In this document: piece by piece, positions 23,509 through 32,500 of the stretch
Layout of the letters: every line of letters starts with the position of its first letter
Position numbering within the stretch: position 1 is the stretch's first letter
Position numbers and translations under genes: made by a program
Notes under the pieces: model-generated
Database searches by the model: none
The model's input: only the letters and a program-made list of their open reading frames with translations
Told to the model about the DNA's origin: nothing
NCBI RefSeq assembly: GCF_000231385.2
Contig: NC_018515.1
Coordinates: 2,686,501-2,750,500, forward strand
Source: Desulfosporosinus meridiei DSM 13257
GTDB taxonomy: Bacteria > Bacillota > Desulfitobacteriia > Desulfitobacteriales > Desulfitobacteriaceae
Reading direction: 5' to 3'
Length of the DNA stretch: 64,000 nt

Positions 23509-24828
23509 ATGAATCTGAATTTTAAACTATCCCGATCTAATTATAGACATTTGATTGTCGGAGCTGATACTAAGATCCCACTTTCTAACGGTCTATATAC
23601 AACAGCCATAAACTTCGACAACGCCGCTTCTACTCCACCGTTTGTTTCTGTCATGGAAGAGATAAATCATTTTGCAGGTATGTATTCGTCAATCCATCGT
23701 GGAACAGGCTATAAATCACAGCTTTCTTCGAAGGTTTATGAAGAAGCAAGATCTACAATCTTAAAATTTGTTAATGCTGATTCTTTTCGCGATACAGTCA
23801 TCTTTGTGAAAAATACAACAGAAGCTCTTAATAAATTATCTTATCGCTTATGGGATGGGAACAAAAAAAGTGTTATACTCTCAACTTGGATGGAACACCA
23901 TTCCAACGATCTCCCTTGGAGAAACAAATATCAAGTGGATTATGTACAGACAGATCCCTCTGGAAAATTAAGCCTCGAAGATTTGGAGACCAGATTAGCA
24001 AAACATAAAGGGAATGTTAAGCTTGTAACTGTTACGGGTGCCTCTAATGTTACAGGATATGTAAACCCGATACATAAAATTGCTGAATTGGCACACCGCT
24101 ATAATGCAAAAATTCTCGTCGACGGGGCCCAGTTAGTTCCGCATAATTCTATAAATATGAATCCTCAAAACTCGCTGCAATCCATTGATTACCTCGTATT
24201 TTCTGCTCATAAAATGTATGCTCCTTTCGGAACAGGTGTACTTATCGGACCTGAAGAAACCTTCAATAGAGGTATTTCTGAGTTTGTGGGAGGAGGGACA
24301 GCAGAAACCGTAACCCATAATTGGGTAGTTTGGGAAAAGCCTCCTCATAACGAAGAAGCAGGAACTCCTAACCTGATGGGAGTTGTTGCTCTGTCAGCAG
24401 CGATTAAAACTCTCAGCGGATTGGGCATGAAAAATATAGATCACTACGAAAATCAACTAACTAACTATGCAAATTCAAAGCTCAATTCCATTCCCGGTAT
24501 CAAAGTTTACTCTCATACTGTACCTGGCGAACCTAGAATCGGAGTGATTCCTTTTAACATTAAAGGGATTGCTCATGAACAAGTAGCAAAAATATTATCC
24601 AATCAGGCGGGAATTGCTGTAAGAACCGGTTGCTTTTGTACTCAACCTTACATTCAAAGTCTATTAGGGATTTCTCCAAAGCAAATGGAACTCTATCGGA
24701 AACGTCGAGACATTCCCCGCCCAGGGGTGGTTCGTATAAGCTTTGGGTTATACAATGATTTTAATGAGATCGATATTCTAATTCAATTACTTGAAAGAAT
24801 CGCCAAGCATCCAACATCTTACATCTGA
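23509..24828 (+). CDS. Cysteine desulfurase-like class V aminotransferase
   Basis: PLP enzyme of 439 residues, SufS/CsdA-like: DNAASTPP near residue 38, aspartate in VDGAQLVPH near 205, PLP lysine in FSAHKMYAPFGTG near 232, and the persulfide-forming cysteine in RTGCFCTQPYI near 369. It would remove sulfur from cysteine as a protein persulfide. The cysteine motif CFC differs from the usual xxC of SufS. AGAGGTG precedes the ATG. A DsrE2-like sulfur carrier gene follows 61 bases downstream on the same strand, a likely persulfide acceptor. A kynureninase-like role is less likely because the active-site cysteine is kept. Confidence 0.9.
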   Translation: MNLNFKLSRSNYRHLIVGADTKIPLSNGLYTTAINFDNAASTPPFVSVMEEINHFAGMYSSIHRGTGYKSQLSSKVYEEARSTILKFVNADSFRDTVIFVKNTTEALNKLSYRLWDGNKKSVILSTWMEHHSNDLPWRNKYQVDYVQTDPSGKLSLEDLETRLAKHKGNVKLVTVTGASNVTGYVNPIHKIAELAHRYNAKILVDGAQLVPHNSINMNPQNSLQSIDYLVFSAHKMYAPFGTGVLIGPEETFNRGISEFVGGGTAETVTHNWVVWEKPPHNEEAGTPNLMGVVALSAAIKTLSGLGMKNIDHYENQLTNYANSKLNSIPGIKVYSHTVPGEPRIGVIPFNIKGIAHEQVAKILSNQAGIAVRTGCFCTQPYIQSLLGISPKQMELYRKRRDIPRPGVVRISFGLYNDFNEIDILIQLLERIAKHPTSYI

Positions 24829-24898
24829 TCAACTTATATAAAAGCTTATTTCTACTTATAATAGGCTTGAAAGATGATCAGTAAAGGGGTTGCACAAA

Positions 24899-25375
24899 TT
24901 GAACAAGAAAATGAATCTACTTGTGTTTAGCGGAGACTATGATAAAGCTCTAGCAGCACTGATACTAGCTAATTCTGCCCGAGAATTGGATGTAGATGTG
25001 ACAATGTTTTTTGCATTTTGGGGGCTCTGTCTAGTTCGCGATCCGGAAAAGGCTACATCAGATGACAAAACTCTTTACGAAAAAATGTTTGGAATGGTTA
25101 CACCTAAAGGGCCTGAAGAATTACCTCTTTCACGGATGAACATGGTTGGCCTCGGAAAACAAATGCTTCTTGAAATGATGGAAGATGACAAAGCACCTTC
25201 ATTAACCGACTTTCTCAATGGAGCCCGGAAAAAGGGAGTAAAGTTCTACGGCTGTAAACTATCTGTTGACGTAATGGGCTTTAAACCTGAGGAACTACTG
25301 CCGGAAGTTGAAATTATAACAGCCAAAGAATATCTATCCGATGCTCTTGACTCAGACATGCAGCTATTTATATAA
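24899..25375 (+). CDS. DsrE/DsrF-like (DsrE2 family) sulfur-carrier protein
   Basis: A 158-residue DsrE-fold protein. Typical DsrE2 motifs are visible: FSGDYDKALAALILA at the N terminus, FFAFWGLCLVRD near residue 40 and the conserved cysteine motif FYGCKLSVDVMGF near 120. DsrE2-type proteins bind sulfane sulfur and exchange it with rhodanese and TusA. AAAGGGG lies 9 bases before TTG at 24899, which is preferred over TTG at 24890; an ATG at 24911 is also possible. Coupled with the desulfurase upstream it suggests a short sulfur relay. No membrane segment is obvious, unlike some DsrE2 proteins. Confidence 0.85.
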   Translation: MNKKMNLLVFSGDYDKALAALILANSARELDVDVTMFFAFWGLCLVRDPEKATSDDKTLYEKMFGMVTPKGPEELPLSRMNMVGLGKQMLLEMMEDDKAPSLTDFLNGARKKGVKFYGCKLSVDVMGFKPEELLPEVEIITAKEYLSDALDSDMQLFI

Positions 25376-25376
25376 A

Positions 25377-26003
25377 TTACTTTGATCCTATCCCCAGAGC
25401 CTTCTTTGCTAACTGGTCTACGTAATCGTTAAAACGATCACCGCTATGACCAGCAACTTTTTGAAACTCATATAAACCTTGATGCTCTCTCATGAACTTA
25501 ACGTACGCTTGAGTGAATTTATTTTTTGCTTGCCAATCCCCAGTAACCCAATGAGAAATACCTGAGTAATCATGAAAAATCCGTATCCGAACGTTTAATG
25601 ATTTTGCTTTTTCTACAGCATGTTGTACCGCTGCGATTTCTCCCGCAACATTCCTCATGGCGGCGGCCTCTAGATCTTCTCCAACCCCATTACTTTCGAG
25701 AACCACTTCCCCATCTTTAACAAACGCATAACCATAAGAATATTTTCCGTTTACAAAGCTACCATCAGTATAGACCTCATAGTCAACATTGTTAATCGAA
25801 GAATCGTGTAGATTAAAACTTGTGCTTTCCTTATGGTTCGGACTTATTGAGTTATTTAACCATTCAAGTGCTTCAGGCTTTGTTTCAAATCCTTTATAGA
25901 TTGCACCTTTATACCCTTTAACGGATGCTTGACATTCGGGCCAATTATTAAAGATGCCTGTCTTGTGACCTTGTTTAACACTATAATAGTTTTTTTTAGC
26001 CAA
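25377..26003 (-). CDS. rnhA: Viroplasmin-RNase HI fusion protein
   Basis: RNase H1-type enzyme that cleaves RNA in RNA-DNA hybrids, 208 residues. Residues 1-48 are the viroplasmin/RNase H1 hybrid-binding domain (YYSVKQGHKTGIFNNW). The catalytic domain follows with Asp in VYTDGSFVNG, Glu in AGEIAAVQHA, Asp in FHDYSGI and Asp in FNDYVDQLAKKAL. TTG at 26003 is chosen because AGGGGG lies 8 bases before it, while the GTG at 26012 overlaps the site. It ends one base after the DsrE2-like gene's stop on the opposite strand. The symbol reflects activity rather than orthology to E. coli rnhA. Confidence 0.9.
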   Translation of the reverse strand: MAKKNYYSVKQGHKTGIFNNWPECQASVKGYKGAIYKGFETKPEALEWLNNSISPNHKESTSFNLHDSSINNVDYEVYTDGSFVNGKYSYGYAFVKDGEVVLESNGVGEDLEAAAMRNVAGEIAAVQHAVEKAKSLNVRIRIFHDYSGISHWVTGDWQAKNKFTQAYVKFMREHQGLYEFQKVAGHSGDRFNDYVDQLAKKALGIGSK

Positions 26004-26160
26004 AGTTGTCACCCCCTAAGTGTATACTAATATAACCTCATAGTATTCCATTGATAAGACTACAAAATTTTTGCGTTTTGCTCCCATATATTAATGACTC
26101 CGGCAAGAAAAGTCAACTTATTAAATATGGTAAGCTCAAAAAAACTTTCTTTTGCATATA

Positions 26161-26256
26161 GTTAAAGGAGGAATATTCAGATTATTGTTGAAACTATAAT
26201 AGTAACACCCCCTACCGGCCTTAACCCAATTAAAATTAAGTTAAAGGAGGAATATT
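26161..26256 (+). repeat. 17-base direct repeat containing the ribosome binding site
   Basis: GTTAAAGGAGGAATATT occurs at 26161-26177 and again at 26240-26256, the second copy being the ribosome binding site of the AbrB-RelE fusion. The first is followed by no ATG, GTG or long TTG frame. Confidence 0.8.
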
Positions 26257-26257
26257 T

Positions 26258-26920
26258 ATGGAAACCTATCGGGTAAAGGTTGGAACAAAAGGAGAAATAA
26301 TTTTACCCAAAGAACTACGTGAACTATTTGGACTAGTAGAAGAAGATACCCTAGATTTATGTGTCGATTCTGAAGGAAAAGTATTTGTACGAACAGCTGA
26401 ACGCTCAGTTCGACCACTCTCAGATTTCTTTGAAGACTTAATTATTAGCGATTTACTGGCAGAAGGCTGTAATGGGGATTGTCTTAAACACAAATTATTA
26501 GAGCATAAGCTTAAGTTGAGCACTGTCCTAGATCGTTTATCGGAAGAAGCCCATAGAGCCCATAAAAATGGTCAATGTATTAGGTGGTGGGAAGCTCAAG
26601 CTTTATCATCACTGGGAATTCACAAGACTGATAGAGGACCATTCAATGTCATGATTACTACCCGGGGTGTTCATGATCTAGTAGTTCTGCGTAAGGAAGA
26701 ACTCAAGGAAATACCAGCAGTTTTTGAATGCTTAGAACAAGATCCGTTTGCTTTTAAGCGACTTCGCGGGCCATTTTATGAAACTTATCGAGTATCTTTC
26801 CGCTGTGGTACTAAGGAACACCGAGTTGTTTACACTATCTTTTCTCAAGAAAATTTAATTGTAATTTTGACTGTAGGTGCTCGAGAGGTTATATATGACC
26901 GACTTAACGGTATAGCCTAA
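26258..26920 (+). CDS. AbrB-type antitoxin fused to a RelE/ParE-like domain
   Basis: A 220-residue single chain. Residues 1-47 are an AbrB/MazE swapped-hairpin DNA-binding domain (YRVKVGTKGEIILPKELREL). Residues 50-125 are helical with CNGDC near 71. Residues 128-218 resemble a RelE/ParE toxin: LVVLRKEELKEIPAVF, FKRLRGPFYETYRVSF, then HRVVYTIF and LTVGAREVIYDRL, which match the R...Y and (V)G.R..vY pattern of RelE. Antitoxin and toxin are normally separate proteins. The protein may be a self-neutralised toxin or an autoregulator that uses the RelE fold only structurally. AAAGGAGG precedes the ATG. Convergent with the chemoreceptor gene. Confidence 0.75.
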   Translation: METYRVKVGTKGEIILPKELRELFGLVEEDTLDLCVDSEGKVFVRTAERSVRPLSDFFEDLIISDLLAEGCNGDCLKHKLLEHKLKLSTVLDRLSEEAHRAHKNGQCIRWWEAQALSSLGIHKTDRGPFNVMITTRGVHDLVVLRKEELKEIPAVFECLEQDPFAFKRLRGPFYETYRVSFRCGTKEHRVVYTIFSQENLIVILTVGAREVIYDRLNGIA

Positions 26921-26958
26921 GGGAGCTGAAAACAATAACAAATTTTCAATGGCTGGAA

Positions 26959-26989
26959 AAGGAAGCCCTTAAGGTATCAGGGCTTCCTT
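26959..26989. terminator. Bidirectional terminator between the fusion gene and the chemoreceptor gene
   Basis: Perfect 11-bp stem AAGGAAGCCCT/AGGGCTTCCTT with a 9-base loop between convergent genes. Confidence 0.85.
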
Positions 26990-27010
26990 AATCATTCACC
27001 GGGCACATAC

Positions 27011-28537
27011 CTAGCACTCAGCGCATTTCCCATTACAGGACTGGTCAATTTCTGTACTCCCAAATAAACTAATACCTTTAGTCGACATATCTTCAACCTC
27101 AGCTGTAACCTTATCCAGTTGGGTGAAAATACTTTTTGATAAGGCTTCTGCCTTGCTATAGGATTCTTGAGCACTTACATGTTGCCCTGCTTTTACCGCC
27201 TCAATTCCAATTTGCCCTATTTTATGCAAATCATTATGAATAGCTTCAATTTTATTCCACTCTTCAGCTATGGAACAGTGGGACACTTGGACTGCATGGT
27301 AAAAATGCCCGAAAGCGCATTTAGTCCCATCTGTCTGCAGCGGATAAATCTTCATATCAGTAACTATTTTCTTCAAGTTTTCCAACCATTTGGTATGCGC
27401 CTTTTTAGCCTCGATAATAGTAGCAAGAAATTCTTCGTTGTTTAAAGCATTACTACTGCCAATTAATGAACTCATCTGCTCCTTAACAATACTAGATATT
27501 TCGTCATCAATAATAGCAATTTCTTTAGCTGATTCAGCGCTAGCTAGGGCGTCACTATGAATGATTTTGGTCATCATAGTCAACTCCTCAGCATCACGGC
27601 TCGACACTTCCATAGCCTGATTAATTTCATTAGTTGCAATTTTTATACCTTCCATTGATTGATTAATAAACTGTACATCTCGGATAGTTGTTTGCAGCAT
27701 TTCCACATTTTTTTCCATAGTATCAGTGATAGTTTCAATCTTTAGGCTCATTTTTTCGGTTAAAGACATTGTATTATCCATGCTTTGCTTACCTTCTTGG
27801 GCAGCAGTTTGAATGTTTCCAACGAAAGACCTCATGCCTTCGAGGCTTCTTTTTGTGTCATCTGCCAATTTACGAATTTCTTCAGCAACAACAGAAAAAC
27901 CACGTCCGTTTTCTCCAGCACGCGCTGCCTCAATTGAAGCGTTAAGAGCTAGTAAATTTGTTTGTTCCGCTATCTCCCCCACCCCGAGGACTATTTCATT
28001 AACTCTGTTAGCCATTTCAACTAATTGAGCGATTTTTTCACCCATAATATTAGCATCAAGCATAACATTGTCTTTCAGTTCATTTACTTCCTTAAGTTGA
28101 TTTAAACTAATATGATTATTTCGAACAAGATCTTCTGAAGCTTCAGATAACTGGGATAATGTCTTCGAGGTTTTTTCCACCGTCGAATTCACCTCACTCA
28201 TCCCAGCATTAGTTTGTTCTACAACTGCTAGATTTGACTCACTTAAAAGGGCCATTTTCTTTGCAAAATCAATAAGCTTTTGAGCAATATGCGACATATT
28301 TACGTCAAAGCTACTTAAAACAGCTGCAATATTCAATAGTTTCTTTGCTGAATTAGCCATTTGACGTTCATTATTAAATAGTTTTACAAAGTGCCCCACC
28401 ATCCTCCTATGGATTGGATATTCAAGCTTTGGTTCGACTGCATCAATACCTTTGAATTTGTCTTCAACATATTTAAAAATATAATTTGTTTCATCACAGG
28501 GTTGTCTCTTAGAAAAAATATCGAGCACACTTTTCAT
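27011..28537 (-). CDS. Soluble methyl-accepting chemotaxis protein with C-terminal zinc-binding CZB domain
   Basis: Cytoplasmic chemoreceptor of 508 residues with no membrane segment. A short N-terminal helical part precedes the coiled-coil signalling domain (about 60-340) whose tip is [21 protein letters not shown] near residue 195. Residues 360-480 form a CZB domain with zinc ligands in [13 protein letters not shown] and HKIGQIG. Homologues of CZB sense zinc or hypochlorite. The tail CNGKCAEC adds three cysteines and may bind metal or anchor the protein. ATG at 28537 follows AAAGGAG; the longer frame reads through that site. No other chemotaxis gene is adjacent. Confidence 0.92.
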   Translation of the reverse strand: MKSVLDIFSKRQPCDETNYIFKYVEDKFKGIDAVEPKLEYPIHRRMVGHFVKLFNNERQMANSAKKLLNIAAVLSSFDVNMSHIAQKLIDFAKKMALLSESNLAVVEQTNAGMSEVNSTVEKTSKTLSQLSEASEDLVRNNHISLNQLKEVNELKDNVMLDANIMGEKIAQLVEMANRVNEIVLGVGEIAEQTNLLALNASIEAARAGENGRGFSVVAEEIRKLADDTKRSLEGMRSFVGNIQTAAQEGKQSMDNTMSLTEKMSLKIETITDTMEKNVEMLQTTIRDVQFINQSMEGIKIATNEINQAMEVSSRDAEELTMMTKIIHSDALASAESAKEIAIIDDEISSIVKEQMSSLIGSSNALNNEEFLATIIEAKKAHTKWLENLKKIVTDMKIYPLQTDGTKCAFGHFYHAVQVSHCSIAEEWNKIEAIHNDLHKIGQIGIEAVKAGQHVSAQESYSKAEALSKSIFTQLDKVTAEVEDMSTKGISLFGSTEIDQSCNGKCAEC

Positions 28538-28732
28538 TGTTTCTATCTCTCCTTTTATAAGTCTTAGACCACATCTCATAAGCCTTCAGAGGTACCTTAA
28601 ACGCATCAATATTGGTATGATCTGACATAGTTTAAATACTCTACTTATTCACCATATTGCCTTAAATTCCTTTAAAATTATACCAAAAGTGAAGAATTTC
28701 TTTTTTAAAGGCTATTTAAAATACGATAAAAA

Positions 28733-28771
28733 AAAGCCAGTAACCCTTGATAAGCAAAGGCTACCGGCTTT
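28733..28771 (-). terminator. Terminator of the SAM methyltransferase gene
   Basis: Thirteen-position stem (AAAGCC-N-GTA-N-CC with complement) and T-run on the minus strand, directly after the methyltransferase stop. Confidence 0.8.
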
Positions 28772-28779
28772 ATGTGAGG

Positions 28780-29508
28780 TCACTCCTTAACTAGTTTGTG
28801 TTTTGCAGCGATAATTGTTGCCGGAGAATTCTCCGTCCAAGGTGCTTTTTCATAATTACCCCACACCCCAGATATCTCCCAACCTGCCTCGAGTAAGGCC
28901 TTTTTCAAAACAGCACTTGTGATTGGAAATAAAATATTGACCCCAGAGACAACTTCTTTGGTATCTGGAAATTCAATCTTCATTGAAAAGTCAATTTTCC
29001 CATCGGGCCTATAATCATAGAAACGATAAAATGTTAGATGAGAGGTCTTAATGACAGGAAACTCACGAATTCTCGCAGCCAACATCCGGTCATAGTTAAC
29101 TGTTTGAACTAACAGGTGAGTTCCCTTTTTCAAGAACTCAGCAATTACATAATTTAGTTCAGATTCACTGGAAACATGTGCTAAGGTATTTCCTAAACAT
29201 AATACACCTTCGAATTCTGTCTCGATTGTGCTTAGATCCCGCATGTCTGCAACTGCGAAGGATGCGTCTCCCCCAAACCCCTGGGCCTTTTTCTTGGAAA
29301 TTCCAATCATCTCATCGCTTAAATCAACACCAAGTACTTTTAAACCCATTCGACTAATTTCTAAGGCAAATGTCCCGGTACCACAGCCAATATCCAAGAT
29401 TGATTTTAGCTTTTCTTGGGTCACATAATCAGCTAAAAATGACTTCAGCGGTTCCTTTAACGGAAATATCTCATCATAATGCTCAGATAAGGAGCGATAA
29501 AAATCCAT
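28780..29508 (-). CDS. Class I SAM-dependent methyltransferase
   Basis: Rossmann methyltransferase of 242 residues. SAM motif I is ILDIGCGTGTFALE near residue 39, motif II VLGVDLSDEMI near 57, and a motif similar to post I at VADMRDL near 85. The acceptor cannot be read from the sequence; small-molecule rather than RNA methylation is likely from the length. A GGAGGAGGGGG tract precedes the ATG. It is the gene downstream of the giant glucan synthase gene with 56 bases between, so they may share a transcript. Confidence 0.88.
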   Translation of the reverse strand: MDFYRSLSEHYDEIFPLKEPLKSFLADYVTQEKLKSILDIGCGTGTFALEISRMGLKVLGVDLSDEMIGISKKKAQGFGGDASFAVADMRDLSTIETEFEGVLCLGNTLAHVSSESELNYVIAEFLKKGTHLLVQTVNYDRMLAARIREFPVIKTSHLTFYRFYDYRPDGKIDFSMKIEFPDTKEVVSGVNILFPITSAVLKKALLEAGWEISGVWGNYEKAPWTENSPATIIAAKHKLVKE

Positions 29509-29564
29509 CCTTTCAACCCCCTCCTCCCTACTTTACAATATTCTTAACCACATTTCCAATCCCA

Positions 29565-32500
29565 TTAAAGGATTAAATGAATTTTATGTGTTTGACCATC
29601 ATCCTTGAGGAGTATTACAGGTTCCTCTAACTCTTTATCATCAAGCATTATTTTCTGGCATCCGGAGGAGCGAGAATTTGGATTTTCTACCTTAATCTCG
29701 TAGTTTGTAGTTTCATATTGGTAAGTCATGCTAAAGCCCGCCCAGCGACTAGGAATACATGGTTTCAAAACTAAAGAATTTCCAAGACGTCTAAAGCCCA
29801 AGATACCTTCTACCCCAGCCTGATACATCCACCCTGCAGCTCCGGTATACCACGTCCATCCGCCTCGTCCTACATGTGAGTGCGTGGCATAAACATCTGC
29901 CGCCATTACATATGGTTCAACCTTATAGCGATTCACTTCATGTTCTGTTCTAGCATGATAAATAGGATTCAGCATTTGAAAAAGTTCAGTTGCTTTGTCC
30001 CCTTCCCCTAAAGTCGTGTAAGCTAATATAGCCCAAGCGGCTCCATGGGTGTATTGTCCTCCATTTTCCCTAACGCCGGGAACGTATCCTTTTATATAAC
30101 CGGGATCAGGCAATAGCTTATCAAACGGCGGGGTTAAAAGGAGAAGTAAGCCGTCTTCTTTTCGCCATAAATAATGCTCTAGAGCTAACATTGCATCCTT
30201 AGTACGAGTACTCCTAGCTGCTCCTGAAAGTACAGACCATGACTGGGCTAGCGCATCAATCTGGCATTCAGAATTCTGAGAGGATCCTAAGGGGGTTCCA
30301 TCGTCGAAATAGGCACGTCTGTACCATCCTCCATCCCAACCATGCTGTTCAATATTTTTGAGGAGTTCTTCCGCTAGCTTGCGGTAGCGGATTCCTCGCT
30401 CTTGATCTTGACGTAAATTACAAAGGTCTGCAAAGCGAGTCAGAGTTATATATAAAAACCAGCCCAGCCAAACACTTTCCCCTTTGCCCTTGTGTCCTAT
30501 ACGACTAAAGCCATCATTCCAATCCCCGGAGCCGATAAGGGGTAAACCATGCTCACCTAACTTTAAACCTCTCTCAATGGCACGCAGACAATGCTCATAT
30601 ACAGTGCCCTGCTCCTCCGAAACAGTTGGAATCGAATATCGTTCATCCTCACCGTCTTTTAATGGTTCATCTTCTAAAAACTCAGTTACTTCATCTAAAA
30701 CACCTGTATCCCCAGTTCGGTCAATATAGTGGATAGTCACAAACGGTAACCACAGCAAATCATCGGAGAACTTAGTACGTATTCCCTTTCCTTTTTCCGC
30801 ATGCCACCAATGCTGCACATCCCCTTCTCTGAACTGATGTTTACAATGAATGAGAATCTGTTGTCGAGTAACTGATGAATTCGTATATACCAGAGCCATC
30901 ACATCCTGAAGCTGATCCCTAAAACCATAGGCTCCTCCCGATTGATAAAAAGCTGAGCGCGCCCATAAACGGCAAACTACCGTTTGATAAAGGAGCCATC
31001 TGTTTAAAAGCAAATTCATGGACAGTTCTGGAGTCTGTACCTGAATGTTTCCTAGTACTCTGTCCCAATACCGCTTAACTTCGGTAAAGGCATCAGTGAT
31101 CTTCTCAGGTTGATGATAGTATTTGATAATCTCTTCTGCTGCATGGTTACTATCTGTTTCACCTACTAAAAATATCACTGTTTTGGTCTCACCAGGCCTT
31201 ATTTTAAGTTCAAGCCTCATTGCCGTACAAGGATCAAGTCCTGCTCCAATTGTTCCGGAAAATGAATCCAGTTTTAAGCCAATAGGATCTTCTAAACTTC
31301 CGTTACGCCCAATAAATTCAGACCTATCTCCAGTATAACTTGTAACATCCGAGCCAAGTGCCGCTACAAATCCAATCCGTCCCATATACTCTTCTTGATA
31401 GGTGTTTCGGACAAAGAACGTCTTTATTTCTTGGTTATACTCAGTCACCAAATAAGGGGCTGTCTGATCACGAACTACTCCCATAACCCACTCTATATAA
31501 TGGGTTGCACTTAGTTTTATTTCACCATCGCTAATATTTCCAAGAGTTAGTTCAACAATTTTAACCGGCTTATCTATGGGGACAAAAAGATTTAGCGTTT
31601 GCTTCAAACCTCGGCTGCAATGCTCAAAAATCGAATATCCTTGCCCATGACGAATTTTATAGACGCCAGCATCACGTTTAGGACTGGCTGTAACAGACCA
31701 AGATTCCCCAGTCTCCTCATCCGTGAGAAAAAGAGCCTCACCAACAGGGTCAAGAATCGGATCATTTGACCAAGGAGTAAGCTTGTATTCGCGACTATTC
31801 CTCGACCAAGTATATCCAGCTCCCACCTCAGATACTTGAAAGCCAAAGCTTGAATTTGCAATAACATTAATCCACGGTAAAGGAGTATTCATATCGTCTT
31901 GTAACTCGATAATATACTCTTTTCCATCTTCACTGAAACCACCGTACCCGTTAGCAAAATTCAGTGAATTTCCTGTTTCCTCAATGGGTTTTTGAATCTT
32001 ACCGGCAATACTATGATCCGTTACTCGAGATATCTCTTTAGTTTCATTAGCGAGAAGCATAGATTCCTTAGAACTGAACTTAGCCTTTTTGCGTACTTGG
32101 GCAGAACAAGAGCCTCCCTCGCCATTAAAGGTTATTCTAGCTACAGTACAGAGTAAATTGAGATCCTCCCCTTGAACAAGATCTTTTTGTAGGAGAAAAA
32201 CACCTCCCGGTTGATTCAGTAAATCTCTGGCGTGTCCCATGGAGACAAAATCACGCAATGTATCTTGAAAAGCCTGTACATATCCGCTATCGTCCTCATT
32301 AAGAATTACCAAATCAGCCAGTAGCCCTTTTAACCTCCAGTATTCATGAATTGTCAGGATTCGTCGTACCAAGTCTAAGTGCTCCGCACTAGAGACTCTA
32401 ACTAGTACCACCGGAAGATCTCCAGAAATAGCATAAGGCCACAAAGCTGATTGTCCTCTGCAATTTTGTTTGATACATTCTTCAAATTCTCTGCGGCAAG

